DNA from: Mycobacterium sp.
GTDB taxonomy: Bacteria; Actinomycetota; Actinomycetes; Mycobacteriales; Mycobacteriaceae
Direction: 5' to 3'
DNA: 64,000 bases
NCBI GenBank assembly: GCA_003987775.1
Contig: RXJD01000008.1
Coordinates: forward strand, 62,001-126,000
The position numbers and the translations under genes were made by a program. The notes beneath the pieces are model-generated. The model saw nothing but the letters and a program-made list of their open reading frames with translations. It searched no databases and was not told the origin of the DNA. Below are positions 45,604-57,408 of the stretch, piece by piece. Numbering within the stretch: position 1 is the stretch's first letter; every line of letters begins with the position of its first letter.

Positions 45604-47288
45604 TTTTCCATCACATAACTGCCGGGTGCCGGCCCCAGCGGCGGAAGGCCATCCCCGCCAAGGGCTTTGGGCGCGACGACCTCGGGACCGCTGCGCTGCG
45701 CCAGCCATTCGACGTAATGCGGCCACCAGGAGTCGGCGAATTTCTCGGCGGCGCCCAGCCACTGCTGCGGATCCTCGTCGCCGACCGGGCCGACGCGGTA
45801 GGAAGCCTTCGGGTTGCCCGGCGGGTTGACCAGCGCCGCGATGTGACCACTGGTCGACAGCACGTAACTGTTGTCCTTGCTGCCCAGCAGACGGGCGCTG
45901 CGGTAGGTGGCCTGCCACGGCGAGATGTGGTCGGCGACGCCGCCGATCACGTAAGCGTCCGACGTGATCTTGCCCAGGTCGACCGGACTGCCCAGCATGC
46001 TGACCGCACCGGGGGTGACCAGCGCGTTGCGCAAACCCATCAGCACCATGTCGCGGTGCAGGGCGGCAGCCATCCGGGTGGTATCGGCGTTCCAGAACAA
46101 CACATCGAACGCGGCCGGCTTGCGGCCCTGTACATAGTTGTTCACCACATACCGCCACACCAGATCGGTAGGCCGCAGCCAGGCGAACATCTCGGCCATG
46201 TCGCGTCCGTCGAGGAATCCCTTCTTGGCCGACACCCGAATCGCGGCTTGTGCCGCGCGATCGCTCATGGCCGCCGCGGCGAATCCGGCTCGGGTCTCGT
46301 CCAGAACCGTGACCGCCAAAGTCAGCCCGGCGACCCGGTCGCCCTCGCCGATCTCGGCCAGATGGGCAGCCGTCATGGCCGCAAGGATGCCGCCCGAGCA
46401 GGTCGCCAGCAGATGGGTGCTGTCGGTGCCGGCGATCTTCTGCACCGCATCCATCGCTTCGATGATCGCCGCGCCGTAGGCGTCGAAACCCCAGTCCCGG
46501 TGCCGCGCTTGCGGATTACGCCACGACATGACGAACACCTGCTGACCCTGCGCGACGAAGTACTCGATCATGCTGCGGCCCGGCGCGATGTCCATGACGT
46601 AGTACTTGTTGATCACCGGCGGCACCATGAGCAGCGGAATTTCCCGCACCTTCGCGGTCTGCGGTGCGTACTGAATCAGTTCGAACATCGAGTTCTGCAG
46701 CACCACAGCCCCCTTGGTGACGGCCACCGTCTCCCCCACCACGTAGGCATCGGGCTCTACCATCGCCGGCACCCGCGGCTTCGAGAGCATGTCGCGGGCA
46801 AAGGCTTTCAGCCCCCGAACGGCGCTCAGGCCGCCGGTGTCGATCAGGGCTTTCCAGCCGAGCGGGCTGATCAGCGGATTGTTGCTGGGCGCGAGGCCCT
46901 CGACCAGGTTGTCCAGGACGAACTGCATCTTCTCCTGGTCGCGCCAGTCGAGTGCGGCGTCCTCGAGCAGCCCGCCGGCGGTCTCCGCCCCGGCCAGGTA
47001 GGCCTGCATGATCCGGTGCAGCAGCGGATTCTCCTGCCACGCAGGGTCACTGAAGCGTTTGTCGGCGCGCGCCGGAGCGCGATGTGACTTACCCGTGGTG
47101 ATGTTGCCGAGTTCGCGGGTCAGCGTGCCGACCCGGTCCGCGACGGCGCCGGGGTGTTGCGCGAGGTTCCCGGCGACCCGCGCCCAGGTTGCGTCGGGCA
47201 GCATCCGGCTGAAGAAGGGCCGGGTGGCGCTGGTGAGCAGCAGGTCCAGGGGTGCGGCCAGTTCGTCTGGTTTGGGTTGGGCGGCCAT
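45600..47288 (-). CDS. phaC: Class I-type polyhydroxyalkanoate synthase (PhaC-like)
   Basis: The 562-residue protein is a PHA/acyl polymerase with the catalytic cysteine in ATCSGG (Cys297, the lipase-box variant GxCxG family site), the acid in VIGGVADHISPW and the His in STSGHIAALVNPPGNPK. These three define PhaC synthases that link 3-hydroxyacyl-CoA units into polyester. The size is that of class I enzymes acting alone. It sits directly downstream of fadD (2 bp gap) and overlaps the depolymerase-like gene. Whether the cell makes PHA granules or another polyester/lipid cannot be told here; no phasin is seen. Confidence 0.9.
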   Translation of the reverse strand: MAAQPKPDELAAPLDLLLTSATRPFFSRMLPDATWARVAGNLAQHPGAVADRVGTLTRELGNITTGKSHRAPARADKRFSDPAWQENPLLHRIMQAYLAGAETAGGLLEDAALDWRDQEKMQFVLDNLVEGLAPSNNPLISPLGWKALIDTGGLSAVRGLKAFARDMLSKPRVPAMVEPDAYVVGETVAVTKGAVVLQNSMFELIQYAPQTAKVREIPLLMVPPVINKYYVMDIAPGRSMIEYFVAQGQQVFVMSWRNPQARHRDWGFDAYGAAIIEAMDAVQKIAGTDSTHLLATCSGGILAAMTAAHLAEIGEGDRVAGLTLAVTVLDETRAGFAAAAMSDRAAQAAIRVSAKKGFLDGRDMAEMFAWLRPTDLVWRYVVNNYVQGRKPAAFDVLFWNADTTRMAAALHRDMVLMGLRNALVTPGAVSMLGSPVDLGKITSDAYVIGGVADHISPWQATYRSARLLGSKDNSYVLSTSGHIAALVNPPGNPKASYRVGPVGDEDPQQWLGAAEKFADSWWPHYVEWLAQRSGPEVVAPKALGGDGLPPLGPAPGSYVMEK

Positions 47289-47290
47289 GA

Positions 47291-48802
47291 TCAGCAGGTC
47301 CTTTCGGTTGTCGGAATGGTGATGTCGCGCTTCTGGACCTTGCCGGTCGGTCCCTTGGGCAGCTCGTCGACGAGCCAGACCACGCGCGGATATTTGTAGG
47401 CGGCGACCCGCTGCTTGACGTGGTCGCGCAATTGCTCGGCGGTCACCGTGGCGCCCTCCTTCAGGGCGACCGCGGCGCCGACTTCCTCCCCGAGCGAGTC
47501 ATGCGGGAGGCCGATGACGGCGGCTTCGGCGACCGCCGGATGCTCGTAGAGCACTTCTTCGATCTCGCGCGGATACACGTTGTAGCCGCCGCGGATGATC
47601 AGGTCCTTGATGCGATCGACGATGTAGTAACAGCCGTCGTCGTCGACACGCCCGACGTCGCCGGTGTGCAGCCAGCCGTCGTCAGTGATGGTGGCTTGGG
47701 TGGCTTCAGGCAGGTTCCAGTAGCCCTTCATCACGTTGTGGCCGCGGATCTGGATCTCTCCGGTACCGCCACGGGCGACCTCGACTCCGCTGAGGTCGAC
47801 GACCCGCATTTCGACGCCGTCGATGGGCGTGCCGATCGAACCGGGCTTACGTGCGCGGTCAGGATGATTGAAGGCGGCCGCCGAGGAGCTTTCGGAGAGC
47901 CCGTACCCTTCGAGAACGGTGCAGCCGAACGTCTTCTCGAAGTCGGTGAGAACCTGCACGGGCAGCGCGGCGCCGCCGGACACGCAGGTCCGCAGACTCC
48001 GCGTCGCCCCTGCCGGCGCTTCGGCTGCAGCGCCGAGCAGCGCAGAGTACATGGTCGGCACTCCCTCGAAGATCGTGACGGCGTCGCGCTCGATCACGTC
48101 GAGCGCCCTGCGGGGGTCGAAGCGGGGCATGAGCGTCAACGTCGCACCCGCGAGCACCGCGCTATTCAGCGCGCCGGTCAAGCCGAATACGTGGAACAGC
48201 GGCAGACAACCCATCACCACATCGTCCGGACCGATCTTCGCCAGCGTGCGCACCGTGACGTCGGCGTTGTGACCAATGTTGCCGTGAGTCAGCATGGCGC
48301 CCTTGGGTTTTCCTGTGGTGCCCGAGGTGTGCACGATGACGGCCACGTCGTCGGTGCCGCGCTGGACCGGGCTCTGCTGGGCGGGCAGGTCGGCGATCAG
48401 GTCGGTCAGTCCGGCGTCGTCAACCAGCCAGCACCGGGCGCCGACCTCGTCGGCACCGGCGGTGGCCTCCGCGGCGAACGTTGGGGTTGCGAACAGCGCC
48501 GCGGCACCGGTGTTGGAAAGGTAGTAGGTAACCTCGCGGGCCTTGAGCAAGGGGTTCATCGGCACCGCGATGGCGCCCCGGTACATGATCCCGAAGAAGG
48601 CGATGGCGTAGGCGGGGGTGTTGGCCAGCATCAGCCCCACCCGGTCGCCGGGCTCGATGCCGGCCCGCTCCAACAGCGTCGCCACCCGCGCGGCCGCGGC
48701 GTCCAACTGGGCGAAAGTGACCTGCAGGTCATCGCAGCGCAGCGCGATGCTTTCGGGATAAAGGTCTTTCGACACAACGAGATTGGTGCTTAATGCGGTC
48801 AT
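47291..48802 (-). CDS. Long-chain acyl-CoA synthetase (FadD-type AMP-ligase)
   Basis: The 503-residue protein has the ANL motifs: the P-loop VIVHTSGTTGKPKGAM, YGLSESS, the hinge GWLHTGDVGRV and DRIKDLIIRGGYNVYPREIE, and the C-terminal lysine region GPTGKVQKRDI. It activates a carboxylic acid with ATP and CoA. The start at 48802 is set by a strong GGAGG ribosome site; the longer frame is not supported. As first gene of the fadD-phaC-hydrolase operon it probably supplies acyl-CoA to PhaC or the 3-hydroxyacyl-CoA dehydrogenase nearby. Confidence 0.92.
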   Translation of the reverse strand: MTALSTNLVVSKDLYPESIALRCDDLQVTFAQLDAAAARVATLLERAGIEPGDRVGLMLANTPAYAIAFFGIMYRGAIAVPMNPLLKAREVTYYLSNTGAAALFATPTFAAEATAGADEVGARCWLVDDAGLTDLIADLPAQQSPVQRGTDDVAVIVHTSGTTGKPKGAMLTHGNIGHNADVTVRTLAKIGPDDVVMGCLPLFHVFGLTGALNSAVLAGATLTLMPRFDPRRALDVIERDAVTIFEGVPTMYSALLGAAAEAPAGATRSLRTCVSGGAALPVQVLTDFEKTFGCTVLEGYGLSESSSAAAFNHPDRARKPGSIGTPIDGVEMRVVDLSGVEVARGGTGEIQIRGHNVMKGYWNLPEATQATITDDGWLHTGDVGRVDDDGCYYIVDRIKDLIIRGGYNVYPREIEEVLYEHPAVAEAAVIGLPHDSLGEEVGAAVALKEGATVTAEQLRDHVKQRVAAYKYPRVVWLVDELPKGPTGKVQKRDITIPTTERTC

Positions 48803-48934
48803 GGGATGCCTCCGGGGAATGCTGTTCTGGGCCTGACTCCAGCGTCGTGCCGGCGGCTGCGCACGACAATGTTCGGGCAAACAACGTCAAGCCTTCTTCG
48901 GTGTGACCGCGCACATCGGGCCTACAGTTTGTGC

Positions 48935-50125
48935 ATGGCCGTCGGCACCACGGTTGACCCGCACGTCATCGAACTCGGCAGGCTCATGCTGGCCCGCGCC
49001 CCGAGTTTGGGTGAAGCCATGGCCGAACAGCTGTGCCGCGAGATCGACGCGTACAGCGACGGGACCGTCGTGACGAAAGACGAAGTACGCGAAAGCTGCG
49101 TCGCGAACCTGACATTCATCTTCGACTCGCTCGCTGATGATTCCGACGCCGATGCGGACGTAGCGCCCGCCGAGCGCACCGGCACCGCGCGGGCGATCAG
49201 CGGTGTGCCATTGCCGGCGGTGATGACCGCCTACCGCATCGGCTTTCGCTTCATGTGGGAGCAGACCCTCGCCGTGGCACGCGCGGCGGCAATACCCACC
49301 GACTCGATCCTCAATGCCACCTCCCGGGTCTTCTTCGCGCAGGAGAGGTTCACGCAGGCGATGAGCGACGCCTACCGCCAACAACTGACGGTGCAGATCC
49401 TGGAACGGGAAGAAGAAAGATCGGCAGTGGTGGAGGCGTTGCTGACGCGCCGGATGACCGACCGGCAGAGTCTGTGGGAGGCCGCGGACCTGTTACGGCT
49501 GCCCACCTCGGGCCCCTACGTGGTGGTGGCCGCGGTGCTACCCGCGATCGGCAAACTGGGTCTGCCGGCCATCGAGAACAAGCTGTCCGCCCGTGACATC
49601 CGGTCGGCCTGGCGACTGCTGCCCGAGCTTCAGGTCGGCATCGTCCATGTGCGGGAACCGGCCCACACCCTCGACGCTCTTGTCGAGGTGCTCCGGCAGG
49701 CCGCCAAAGCACGGGTGGGAATCAGTCCGCCGTTCCACGAACTGCCCGAGACCGCTGACGCGTTGCGCTACGCGCGGCTCGCGGCGGGGGGCAACTCGCC
49801 GGAACTGGTCACCGTTTTCGATGACACACCGCTCGCCCTCGCAGCGGTCAGCGCGCCCGAGGTCATGACGCGGATCAGATCGTCGGTGCTGGGACGCCTG
49901 GACGCCATGCCAGCCGAGGAACGAGCAGTCCTGATCGATACCTTCCGGGCGTGGCTGGATGTCGGCGGCTCGGCGAATGACACTGCGGCGCAGATCTATT
50001 GCCATCCGAACACGGTGCGGCACCGGCTGCGCCGCATCGAGGAGCTGACCGGCAGGACACTCACACGTCCCAGGGACGTCGCAGAACTCTGTCTCGCGTT
50101 CGAAGTTGAGCAGCGGCTGGATTGA
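48935..50125 (+). CDS. PucR/CdaR family transcriptional regulator
   Basis: The 396-residue protein (ATG 48935) has an N-terminal sensing domain of the helical RsbRD-like type, a GGDEF-like middle and the PucR C-terminal helix-turn-helix (DTAAQIYCHPNTVRHRLRRIEELTG). It is divergent from fadD with about 130 bp between starts, so it is the likely regulator of the fadD-phaC-hydrolase operon. Its effector is unknown. It ends right next to the convergent 3-hydroxyacyl-CoA dehydrogenase gene. Confidence 0.9.
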   Translation: MAVGTTVDPHVIELGRLMLARAPSLGEAMAEQLCREIDAYSDGTVVTKDEVRESCVANLTFIFDSLADDSDADADVAPAERTGTARAISGVPLPAVMTAYRIGFRFMWEQTLAVARAAAIPTDSILNATSRVFFAQERFTQAMSDAYRQQLTVQILEREEERSAVVEALLTRRMTDRQSLWEAADLLRLPTSGPYVVVAAVLPAIGKLGLPAIENKLSARDIRSAWRLLPELQVGIVHVREPAHTLDALVEVLRQAAKARVGISPPFHELPETADALRYARLAAGGNSPELVTVFDDTPLALAAVSAPEVMTRIRSSVLGRLDAMPAEERAVLIDTFRAWLDVGGSANDTAAQIYCHPNTVRHRLRRIEELTGRTLTRPRDVAELCLAFEVEQRLD

Positions 50126-52276
<2,151 letters not shown>

Positions 52277-52279
52277 CCG

Positions 52280-53479
52280 CTAACCGGCGAACGGTGGGCG
52301 GGTCATGACCGTGGGACGGACGCCGTATTTGGGACTTGCGCCGCCCTGACCCATCCCCGGGCCGGCCAGCGGCATGCCGCCGAGCAGGTTGCCGGGCCCT
52401 GCGGCGTCGGACGAGGCGGGTGCGAGGTTCTCCACCACGAGCGGCCCCGAATGTCCGGTCATCGGGTTCGCCCCGGCCCAAGTCGGGGGGACCGACAATT
52501 TTCCGATAGACGCGGCGTTACCCAGTCCGGCCGACGTCGGCCCACCGCCACCGCTGAGCATTCCGCCCAGACCTCCCAGACCCTTGGGAACGGCGGCCGC
52601 GGCATCCGGCGCCGCGCCGCCGATCGCTCCCGTGGTCTTGGCAATCTGCACCCCGAAGTTGGCCATACCGACGCTGAAGTACGGCAAGCCTTCGGTGTTG
52701 TACCAGAGGGCGGAGTAGCTGTTATAGCCGGTAACCAGGGTGCCGAGGTTGTTGGGCAGCGTGTTCTGCCCGCTCAACAGGAACCAGATCTCGGTGAGCA
52801 CCGGATTGGACTGGATCGACGAAAGGGGCGACGCCAGACTCTGCAGCTGATTCGGCAATCCGTTGATCAATTGAGTCAGCGTGGACTGCGCGGTACCCGC
52901 TGAGCCGACTCCGCTGGTAACCGCGGTGGCTTGCAGTGCCTGGGCGGCCGGGTTGGCGATCTGAGGTGCCGCGGTGAAGGGCGTCAGCCTGGTCGCTGCC
53001 GCGGACTGACCCGCGTATCCGTACATGGCGGTGGCGTCCTGTGCCCACATCTGGCCGTACTGCGCCTCGTTGGCCGCGATGGCACTGGCGTTCTGGCCCA
53101 GCACGTTGGTGTTCAGCAACTGCGTCAGCTCAACACGATTGGCCGCCACCAGCGGCGAGGGCACCGTCGCAGCGATCGCGGTCTCGTACGCCGCCGCGGC
53201 CAGTCGGGCCTGTGTGGCCGCTTGTTCGGCTTGCTCCGCGGTCGTGCTCAGCCAGGCCAGGTAGGGTATGGCGGCCCGTGCCATCAGTGCCGACGCCGGC
53301 CCCAGCCACTCTTCCCCGCTCAGTGTGGCCAGCACCTTGTCATACCCGCTTGCAGCCGAATTGAGTTCTGCTGCAAGCGCACTCCAGGCCGCTGCCGCAC
53401 TCATTAGTGGGCCTGACCCCGGGCCCGAATACATCAACGCCGAGTTGATCTCCGGCGGTATAGCTCCAAAATCCAGCAT
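52280..53479 (-). CDS. PPE family protein, SVP subfamily
   Basis: The 399-residue protein starts MLDFGAIPPEINSALMYSGP, the PPE motif, with WLG as the WxG turn near residue 58. The C-terminal part has the SVP signature in LSVPPTWAGANP and a Gly-rich stretch, ending in the conserved TRPPFAG. PPE proteins pair with PE proteins and are exported by ESX systems to the cell surface. No PE gene is adjacent. It is the last gene of the ferredoxin-PPE-PPE-PPE operon and convergent with the P450. Confidence 0.93.
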   Translation of the reverse strand: MLDFGAIPPEINSALMYSGPGSGPLMSAAAAWSALAAELNSAASGYDKVLATLSGEEWLGPASALMARAAIPYLAWLSTTAEQAEQAATQARLAAAAYETAIAATVPSPLVAANRVELTQLLNTNVLGQNASAIAANEAQYGQMWAQDATAMYGYAGQSAAATRLTPFTAAPQIANPAAQALQATAVTSGVGSAGTAQSTLTQLINGLPNQLQSLASPLSSIQSNPVLTEIWFLLSGQNTLPNNLGTLVTGYNSYSALWYNTEGLPYFSVGMANFGVQIAKTTGAIGGAAPDAAAAVPKGLGGLGGMLSGGGGPTSAGLGNAASIGKLSVPPTWAGANPMTGHSGPLVVENLAPASSDAAGPGNLLGGMPLAGPGMGQGGASPKYGVRPTVMTRPPFAG

Positions 53480-53507
53480 GTTGACCCCTTATCTGTTCCT
53501 GGTCGCT

Positions 53508-54680
53508 TCATCCGGCCGACGGCGGGCGGGTTACCACCTTGTAGCGCAGCCCGTACTTGTGGACATAGCCTGCGGTTCGTCGTCCTCCGGCCCCGGTAGG
53601 CATCCCACCGAGCACGGTGTTGCCCGTTCCCGATGTCGAAGTGGTTTGGAGGGAAATATCTTTCGCAACGACGGACGGATTGGCTGCTGGCGACGAAGAG
53701 GCCCAGTTGGGTGGAACCGACAGCGTCCCGACCTTGCCTGCCTGACCCGCACTCGCCGACGCGGCGCCACCGGACCCCAGATGGGCGAACTGTGGCGTCG
53801 GGTACCAGGCGCCGCCACCTCCGGCCGTCGTTCCCCCGGGTCCGAACGTCAAAGTCTGGTCGAGGTTGTAGCCGTGGTAGCCCGTTCCGTAGGCGTTATA
53901 AATCTGCAAGAGGTTGTGGAACCACGTGTAGTACGTGGCCTGGTTGATGCCGGAGGTATTCCACGCGGTGGGTATCTCGTTCAACGGCCACGGCAACGCC
54001 GATGGGTTTGTCATGAAATCCGTGAGAAGCTGCTGCAACGACTGGGGCGCGGTGGTCGCCGAACCCGTCGACGCGACCATCTGGGCGGAGTTCCCGGCCG
54101 GCGTCGCGACGGCCTGCGCAACCGCGACGTTCTGACCCCCAATTGCATTGGGGGCCGTCGTATTCGGCGGCGATGTGAACGGAGTCAGGTCCCGGGCGGT
54201 CGCCGACGCGGACGCGTAACCGTACATTGCGGCGGCATCTTGGGCCCACATCTCCATGTACTGGGCCTCGGTGGCCGCGATCGCCGGAGTATTCTGGCCG
54301 AAGAAGTTCGTCGCGATCAGCGTCATCAGCAGAATTCGGTTGGCTGCCACTATATTTGGAGGAACCGTCATCGCAAACGCTGCCTCGAAGGCACCGGCGG
54401 CCAGCCGCGCCTGACTGGCAGTCTGTTCGGCCAGCGCCGCCGCCGCACCGAGCCAGCTGACATACGGGGCGACCGCAGACATCATCGCAGCCGACGCGGG
54501 CCCAACCCACGGGGCGCTGTTCAGCTCCGAGAGTTTGGAGCTGTAGCCGGCCGCTGCGGTGTCCAATTCTGCGGCCAGTTCGTCCCAAGCCGCCGCGGCC
54601 AGCACCATCGGCTCTGCTCCCGGCCCGGAATACATCCGGCCGGAGTTGATTTCGGGCGGCAACGCACCGAAGTCGAACAC
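53508..54680 (-). CDS. PPE family protein, SVP subfamily
   Basis: From the GTG at 54680 the 390-residue product begins [20 protein letters not shown] and has WVG as the WxG turn. The SVP signature reads [12 protein letters not shown] and the end is TRPPSAG. The longer open frame to 54758 overlaps the gap and not the conserved start. It belongs to the same run as its PPE neighbours (28 and 40 bp gaps), so these are probably tandem duplicates that have diverged. Confidence 0.93.
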   Translation of the reverse strand: MFDFGALPPEINSGRMYSGPGAEPMVLAAAAWDELAAELDTAAAGYSSKLSELNSAPWVGPASAAMMSAVAPYVSWLGAAAALAEQTASQARLAAGAFEAAFAMTVPPNIVAANRILLMTLIATNFFGQNTPAIAATEAQYMEMWAQDAAAMYGYASASATARDLTPFTSPPNTTAPNAIGGQNVAVAQAVATPAGNSAQMVASTGSATTAPQSLQQLLTDFMTNPSALPWPLNEIPTAWNTSGINQATYYTWFHNLLQIYNAYGTGYHGYNLDQTLTFGPGGTTAGGGGAWYPTPQFAHLGSGGAASASAGQAGKVGTLSVPPNWASSSPAANPSVVAKDISLQTTSTSGTGNTVLGGMPTGAGGRRTAGYVHKYGLRYKVVTRPPSAG

Positions 54681-54720
54681 CTGATCCCCCTCGTAGCACT
54701 GTTCTGCACCAAAACCGGAT

Positions 54721-55743
54721 TCAGTCACCGTGTTCCGTTGTTGTCGTGTGCCACCCACCGGCGTGCCGCGCGAGCTGCGGATCCGCGACGTGGACCAGAT
54801 GGATCGGCTCGCAGACCCAGCCCCGCGGCAGTGGCTCCGCGGCAGGGGCGGCGGTCTCCGTGATCCAAATCGGCGGTACAGTCAGGCGCCCCAGGGGTTT
54901 TCCCCGACCGAGAGCGGCGGCGCAGTGGCCCGCACTCCCGGGGCCCGGTGAGAGGCACGCCAATGCCGCCGCCTTGTTGAGTCCATTCAGATAGAAGATC
55001 GCGAAGTCGGACGGGGCGCTCAGGGACGCCAGCCTGGACAGAGAGGCTGTGATCGGCGACAGCGTCACGTCGAAGGAAGCCAGCGGCGACCGGCAGAGCG
55101 CACGCAGCGCATCGGGAATCGTCGCGATCACCTGGCACCCAGCCGAGATGATCTCCGGACCTACCCGCAGCGCCCAGGCGCGAGAAGGCGGGCAGGAGAC
55201 ACCGCCTTGCGCGGTCGACACGGGCGTCCCGCCGGGCGGCGGGGTGAACGGAGTCAATACCGCGGCTTCGGCCGACGCACGGGCGTAGGCATACATTGCA
55301 TTGGCGTTTGTCGTCCACATCTGCTCGTACGCCGCGTCGATATCCGCGATCGCCGGACTCGTTTGGCCCAGGCAATTGGTCGCGGACAAGGAGAGCCGAT
55401 GCGCGCGGTTCGCGCTGATGTCGTCCGGGTGCACCATCGCCGCGAAGGCCGACTCGTGGGCGGTCGCCGCCGCCGAGGCCCGGGTAGCCGCCTGCTCGGC
55501 TTGGGTCGCGGTGAGCGCGAGCCACCTCAGGTACGGTGTGGCGGCATCGCGCATCGCGATCGCCGCGGCGCCTTTCCATTCCTCTGCGAGCGTCGCGGTC
55601 GCCTCACGGCAATATGCCACCGTCTCCGAGAGATTCGCCGCCAGCCGGCCCCAGGCATCGGCGGCCTGCAACAATGATTCCGATCCGGGACCGGAATGCA
55701 TTCGGCCGGAATTGATCTCCGGCGCCTGCCTCCCGAAATCCAT
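54721..55743 (-). CDS. Divergent PPE-like protein
   Basis: From ATG 55743 the 340-residue product starts [19 protein letters not shown]: it has the flanking PPE context but Ala-Pro-Glu in place of Pro-Pro-Glu. The WxG turn is EEWKG. The N-terminal helices match PPE proteins, while the C-terminal part is unusual, with several cysteines and [12 protein letters not shown] as a weak SVP-like piece. It starts 2 bp after the ferredoxin stop. It may be a PPE gene that is degenerating or adapted to another partner. Confidence 0.82.
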   Translation of the reverse strand: MDFGRQAPEINSGRMHSGPGSESLLQAADAWGRLAANLSETVAYCREATATLAEEWKGAAAIAMRDAATPYLRWLALTATQAEQAATRASAAATAHESAFAAMVHPDDISANRAHRLSLSATNCLGQTSPAIADIDAAYEQMWTTNANAMYAYARASAEAAVLTPFTPPPGGTPVSTAQGGVSCPPSRAWALRVGPEIISAGCQVIATIPDALRALCRSPLASFDVTLSPITASLSRLASLSAPSDFAIFYLNGLNKAAALACLSPGPGSAGHCAAALGRGKPLGRLTVPPIWITETAAPAAEPLPRGWVCEPIHLVHVADPQLARHAGGWHTTTTEHGD

Positions 55744-55745
55744 CC

Positions 55746-56075
55746 CTAGCCCTGGTGAGTTGAGCCGGAGCGCAGGCTCTTGACGGCGTCGGGATCGTTT
55801 TCGGTCACTCCGACTTTCGCCGCACCGCCCGGTGATCCGAGGTCCGCAAAAAAAGCAGCGTTGATCTGAAGGTACTGACTGAACTCGGCGGGCAAATCTT
55901 CTTCGTAACTGATGGAATCGACCGGGCATACCGGTTCGCAGGCACCGCAGTCAACGCACTCGTCAGGGTGGATGTAAAGCATCCGGAGGCCCTCGTATAT
56001 GCAGTCGACAGGGCATTCCTCCACGCATGCCTTGTCCTTGATGTCGACGCAGGGTTCAGCTATCACGTATGTCAC
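55746..56075 (-). CDS. fdxA: 7Fe ferredoxin (3Fe-4S plus 4Fe-4S)
   Basis: From GTG 56075 (strong ribosome site GGGAGGAA) the 109-residue protein has the 7Fe ferredoxin pattern: Cys9, Cys17 and Cys50 for the 3Fe-4S cluster and Cys21, Cys40, Cys43 and Cys46 for the 4Fe-4S cluster, with Cys25 as the free one. This matches Azotobacter FdI spacing. It is a low-potential electron carrier. Being the first gene of a PPE run is unusual. It could serve the P450 3.5 kb away, which is an inference from position. Confidence 0.92.
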   Translation of the reverse strand: MTYVIAEPCVDIKDKACVEECPVDCIYEGLRMLYIHPDECVDCGACEPVCPVDSISYEEDLPAEFSQYLQINAAFFADLGSPGGAAKVGVTENDPDAVKSLRSGSTHQG

Positions 56076-56376
56076 TAATGTTCCTCCCCACTTATTGCTG
56101 AACGGCAAGTTCGGCAGGTCTGTTGCGGGCTCAACGCCTTCGCGGCGGCCGATAGCGGCCAAGGAGAAATAGCGTCACACCGCAACAGAATTCGGCGCGT
56201 CCCTGTGCCGATCATGGCTCCGATTCTTCCGCGAAGGATCGGGCGGCAGTAGAGGGTCTGATGTTGTGGAGTCACACGGTTGTGTTGTGTCAGTTCGACT
56301 GCGCCGCATAACGGGTGGCTCCACCGGAACCGTTCACGAGATTGCCCTGCGATAAAGCGCAGCGTCTTGCCAGCTC

Positions 56377-56395
56377 ATTACAAGCTAATTGTGAT
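56377..56395. promoter_or_regulatory. LysR-type operator candidate upstream of lysR
   Basis: The region between the ferredoxin operon and the LysR gene (about 331 bp, otherwise empty) holds ACAA-N5-TTGT within ATTACAAGCTAATTGTGAT, a T-N11-A-like motif expected for LysR binding sites, just 12 bp before the LysR start. It could mediate autoregulation and control of the divergent ferredoxin-PPE operon. Confidence 0.35.
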
Positions 56396-56406
56396 TTGGT
56401 GGAAAC

Positions 56407-57384
56407 ATGGCGTTAAGTTCCTACATGCCCGAACTCGCCTCGTTCGAAGTTCTATTGGCTATCGCGGAGACCGGCAGTCTCGGTGGAGCTGCCCGCGAAC
56501 TCGGAATGACCCAGCAGGGGGTATCCAGACGGCTTGCCTCGATGGAAGCCCAGGCAGGCGTGGCTTTAGCCGTTCGGACGACGCGTGGCTCGGATCTCAC
56601 GCCCGCAGGAGTCGTCGTCGCCGAGTGGGCCGCCCGCCTACTCGACGTCGCCCGCGACATCGACGCCGGCCTCGGCTCCCTCCGCGAAGGGCGTCGCCAG
56701 CGGATCAAGGTGGCGGCCAGCCAGACGATAGCCGAGCACCTCATGCCCCATTGGCTGCTGTCTCTGCAGGCCGCGAACAGTCATGGCGACGCCGCCCCAC
56801 AGGTGATTTTGACCGCCACCACCAGCGAGCAGGCCATCGCGTCGGTCCGGCACGGCGCCGTCGATCTTGGCTTCGTCGAAAAGCCAGGTCCATTAACGGG
56901 ATTGGGTAGCTGCGTGGTGGGACACGACGAACTGGTCGTGGTAGTGCCGCCGAGCCACAAATGGGCTCGGCGATCACCGGTCATCAGCGCCCTCGAGTTG
57001 GCCCAGACACCGCTGGTTTGCCGTGAACCCCATTCCGGTATCCGCGATTCACTCACTGTGGCGCTGCTTCATGTGCTCGGCGACAACCTGCGGCAGCCGC
57101 CGCCGGTGCTCGAACTATCCTCGGCAGCAGCGGTTCGTGCTGCCGTCCTGGCCGGTGCGGGACCGGCGGCTATGAGCCGGCTGGCCGTGGGCGACGATCT
57201 CGCGGTGGGCCGATTGCGTGCCATTGCCGTGCCCGAACTCGATCTGGGACGGCAACTTCGTGCGGTCTGGGTGGGCGGACGGACTCCCCCCGCCGGCGCC
57301 ATACGGACGCTGCTGGGCCACATCAGTAGCCTCCGTTGGGAGCAACCGGCATCAGCTGACGAGCTGACTCTGGAAAGGACCTAG
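56407..57384 (+). CDS. LysR family transcriptional regulator
   Basis: The 325-residue protein has a LysR helix-turn-helix at the start (FEVLLAIAETGSLGGAARELGMTQQGVSRRLASME) and a periplasmic-binding-like effector domain after about residue 95. I describe the motif in parts: AETGSLGGAARELGMTQQ. It is divergent from the ferredoxin-PPE operon and convergent with cysH (24 bp apart). Effector unknown; in some mycobacteria relatives sit next to transporters. Start ATG 56407, with the MPEL 18 bases later as an alternative. Confidence 0.9.
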   Translation: MALSSYMPELASFEVLLAIAETGSLGGAARELGMTQQGVSRRLASMEAQAGVALAVRTTRGSDLTPAGVVVAEWAARLLDVARDIDAGLGSLREGRRQRIKVAASQTIAEHLMPHWLLSLQAANSHGDAAPQVILTATTSEQAIASVRHGAVDLGFVEKPGPLTGLGSCVVGHDELVVVVPPSHKWARRSPVISALELAQTPLVCREPHSGIRDSLTVALLHVLGDNLRQPPPVLELSSAAAVRAAVLAGAGPAAMSRLAVGDDLAVGRLRAIAVPELDLGRQLRAVWVGGRTPPAGAIRTLLGHISSLRWEQPASADELTLERT

Positions 57385-57408
57385 CAGGCGACTCCTGCCG
57401 GTGCGAGC

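Noticed and set aside
45604..46158. 185-codon extension of the alpha/beta hydrolase
   Set aside because: It lies inside phaC in another frame; the ATGA overlap at 45600-45603 marks the true start.
53268..54863. Plus-strand frame of 531 codons across two PPE genes
   Set aside because: Antisense to clear PPE genes with the expected start motifs; Arg-rich shadow.
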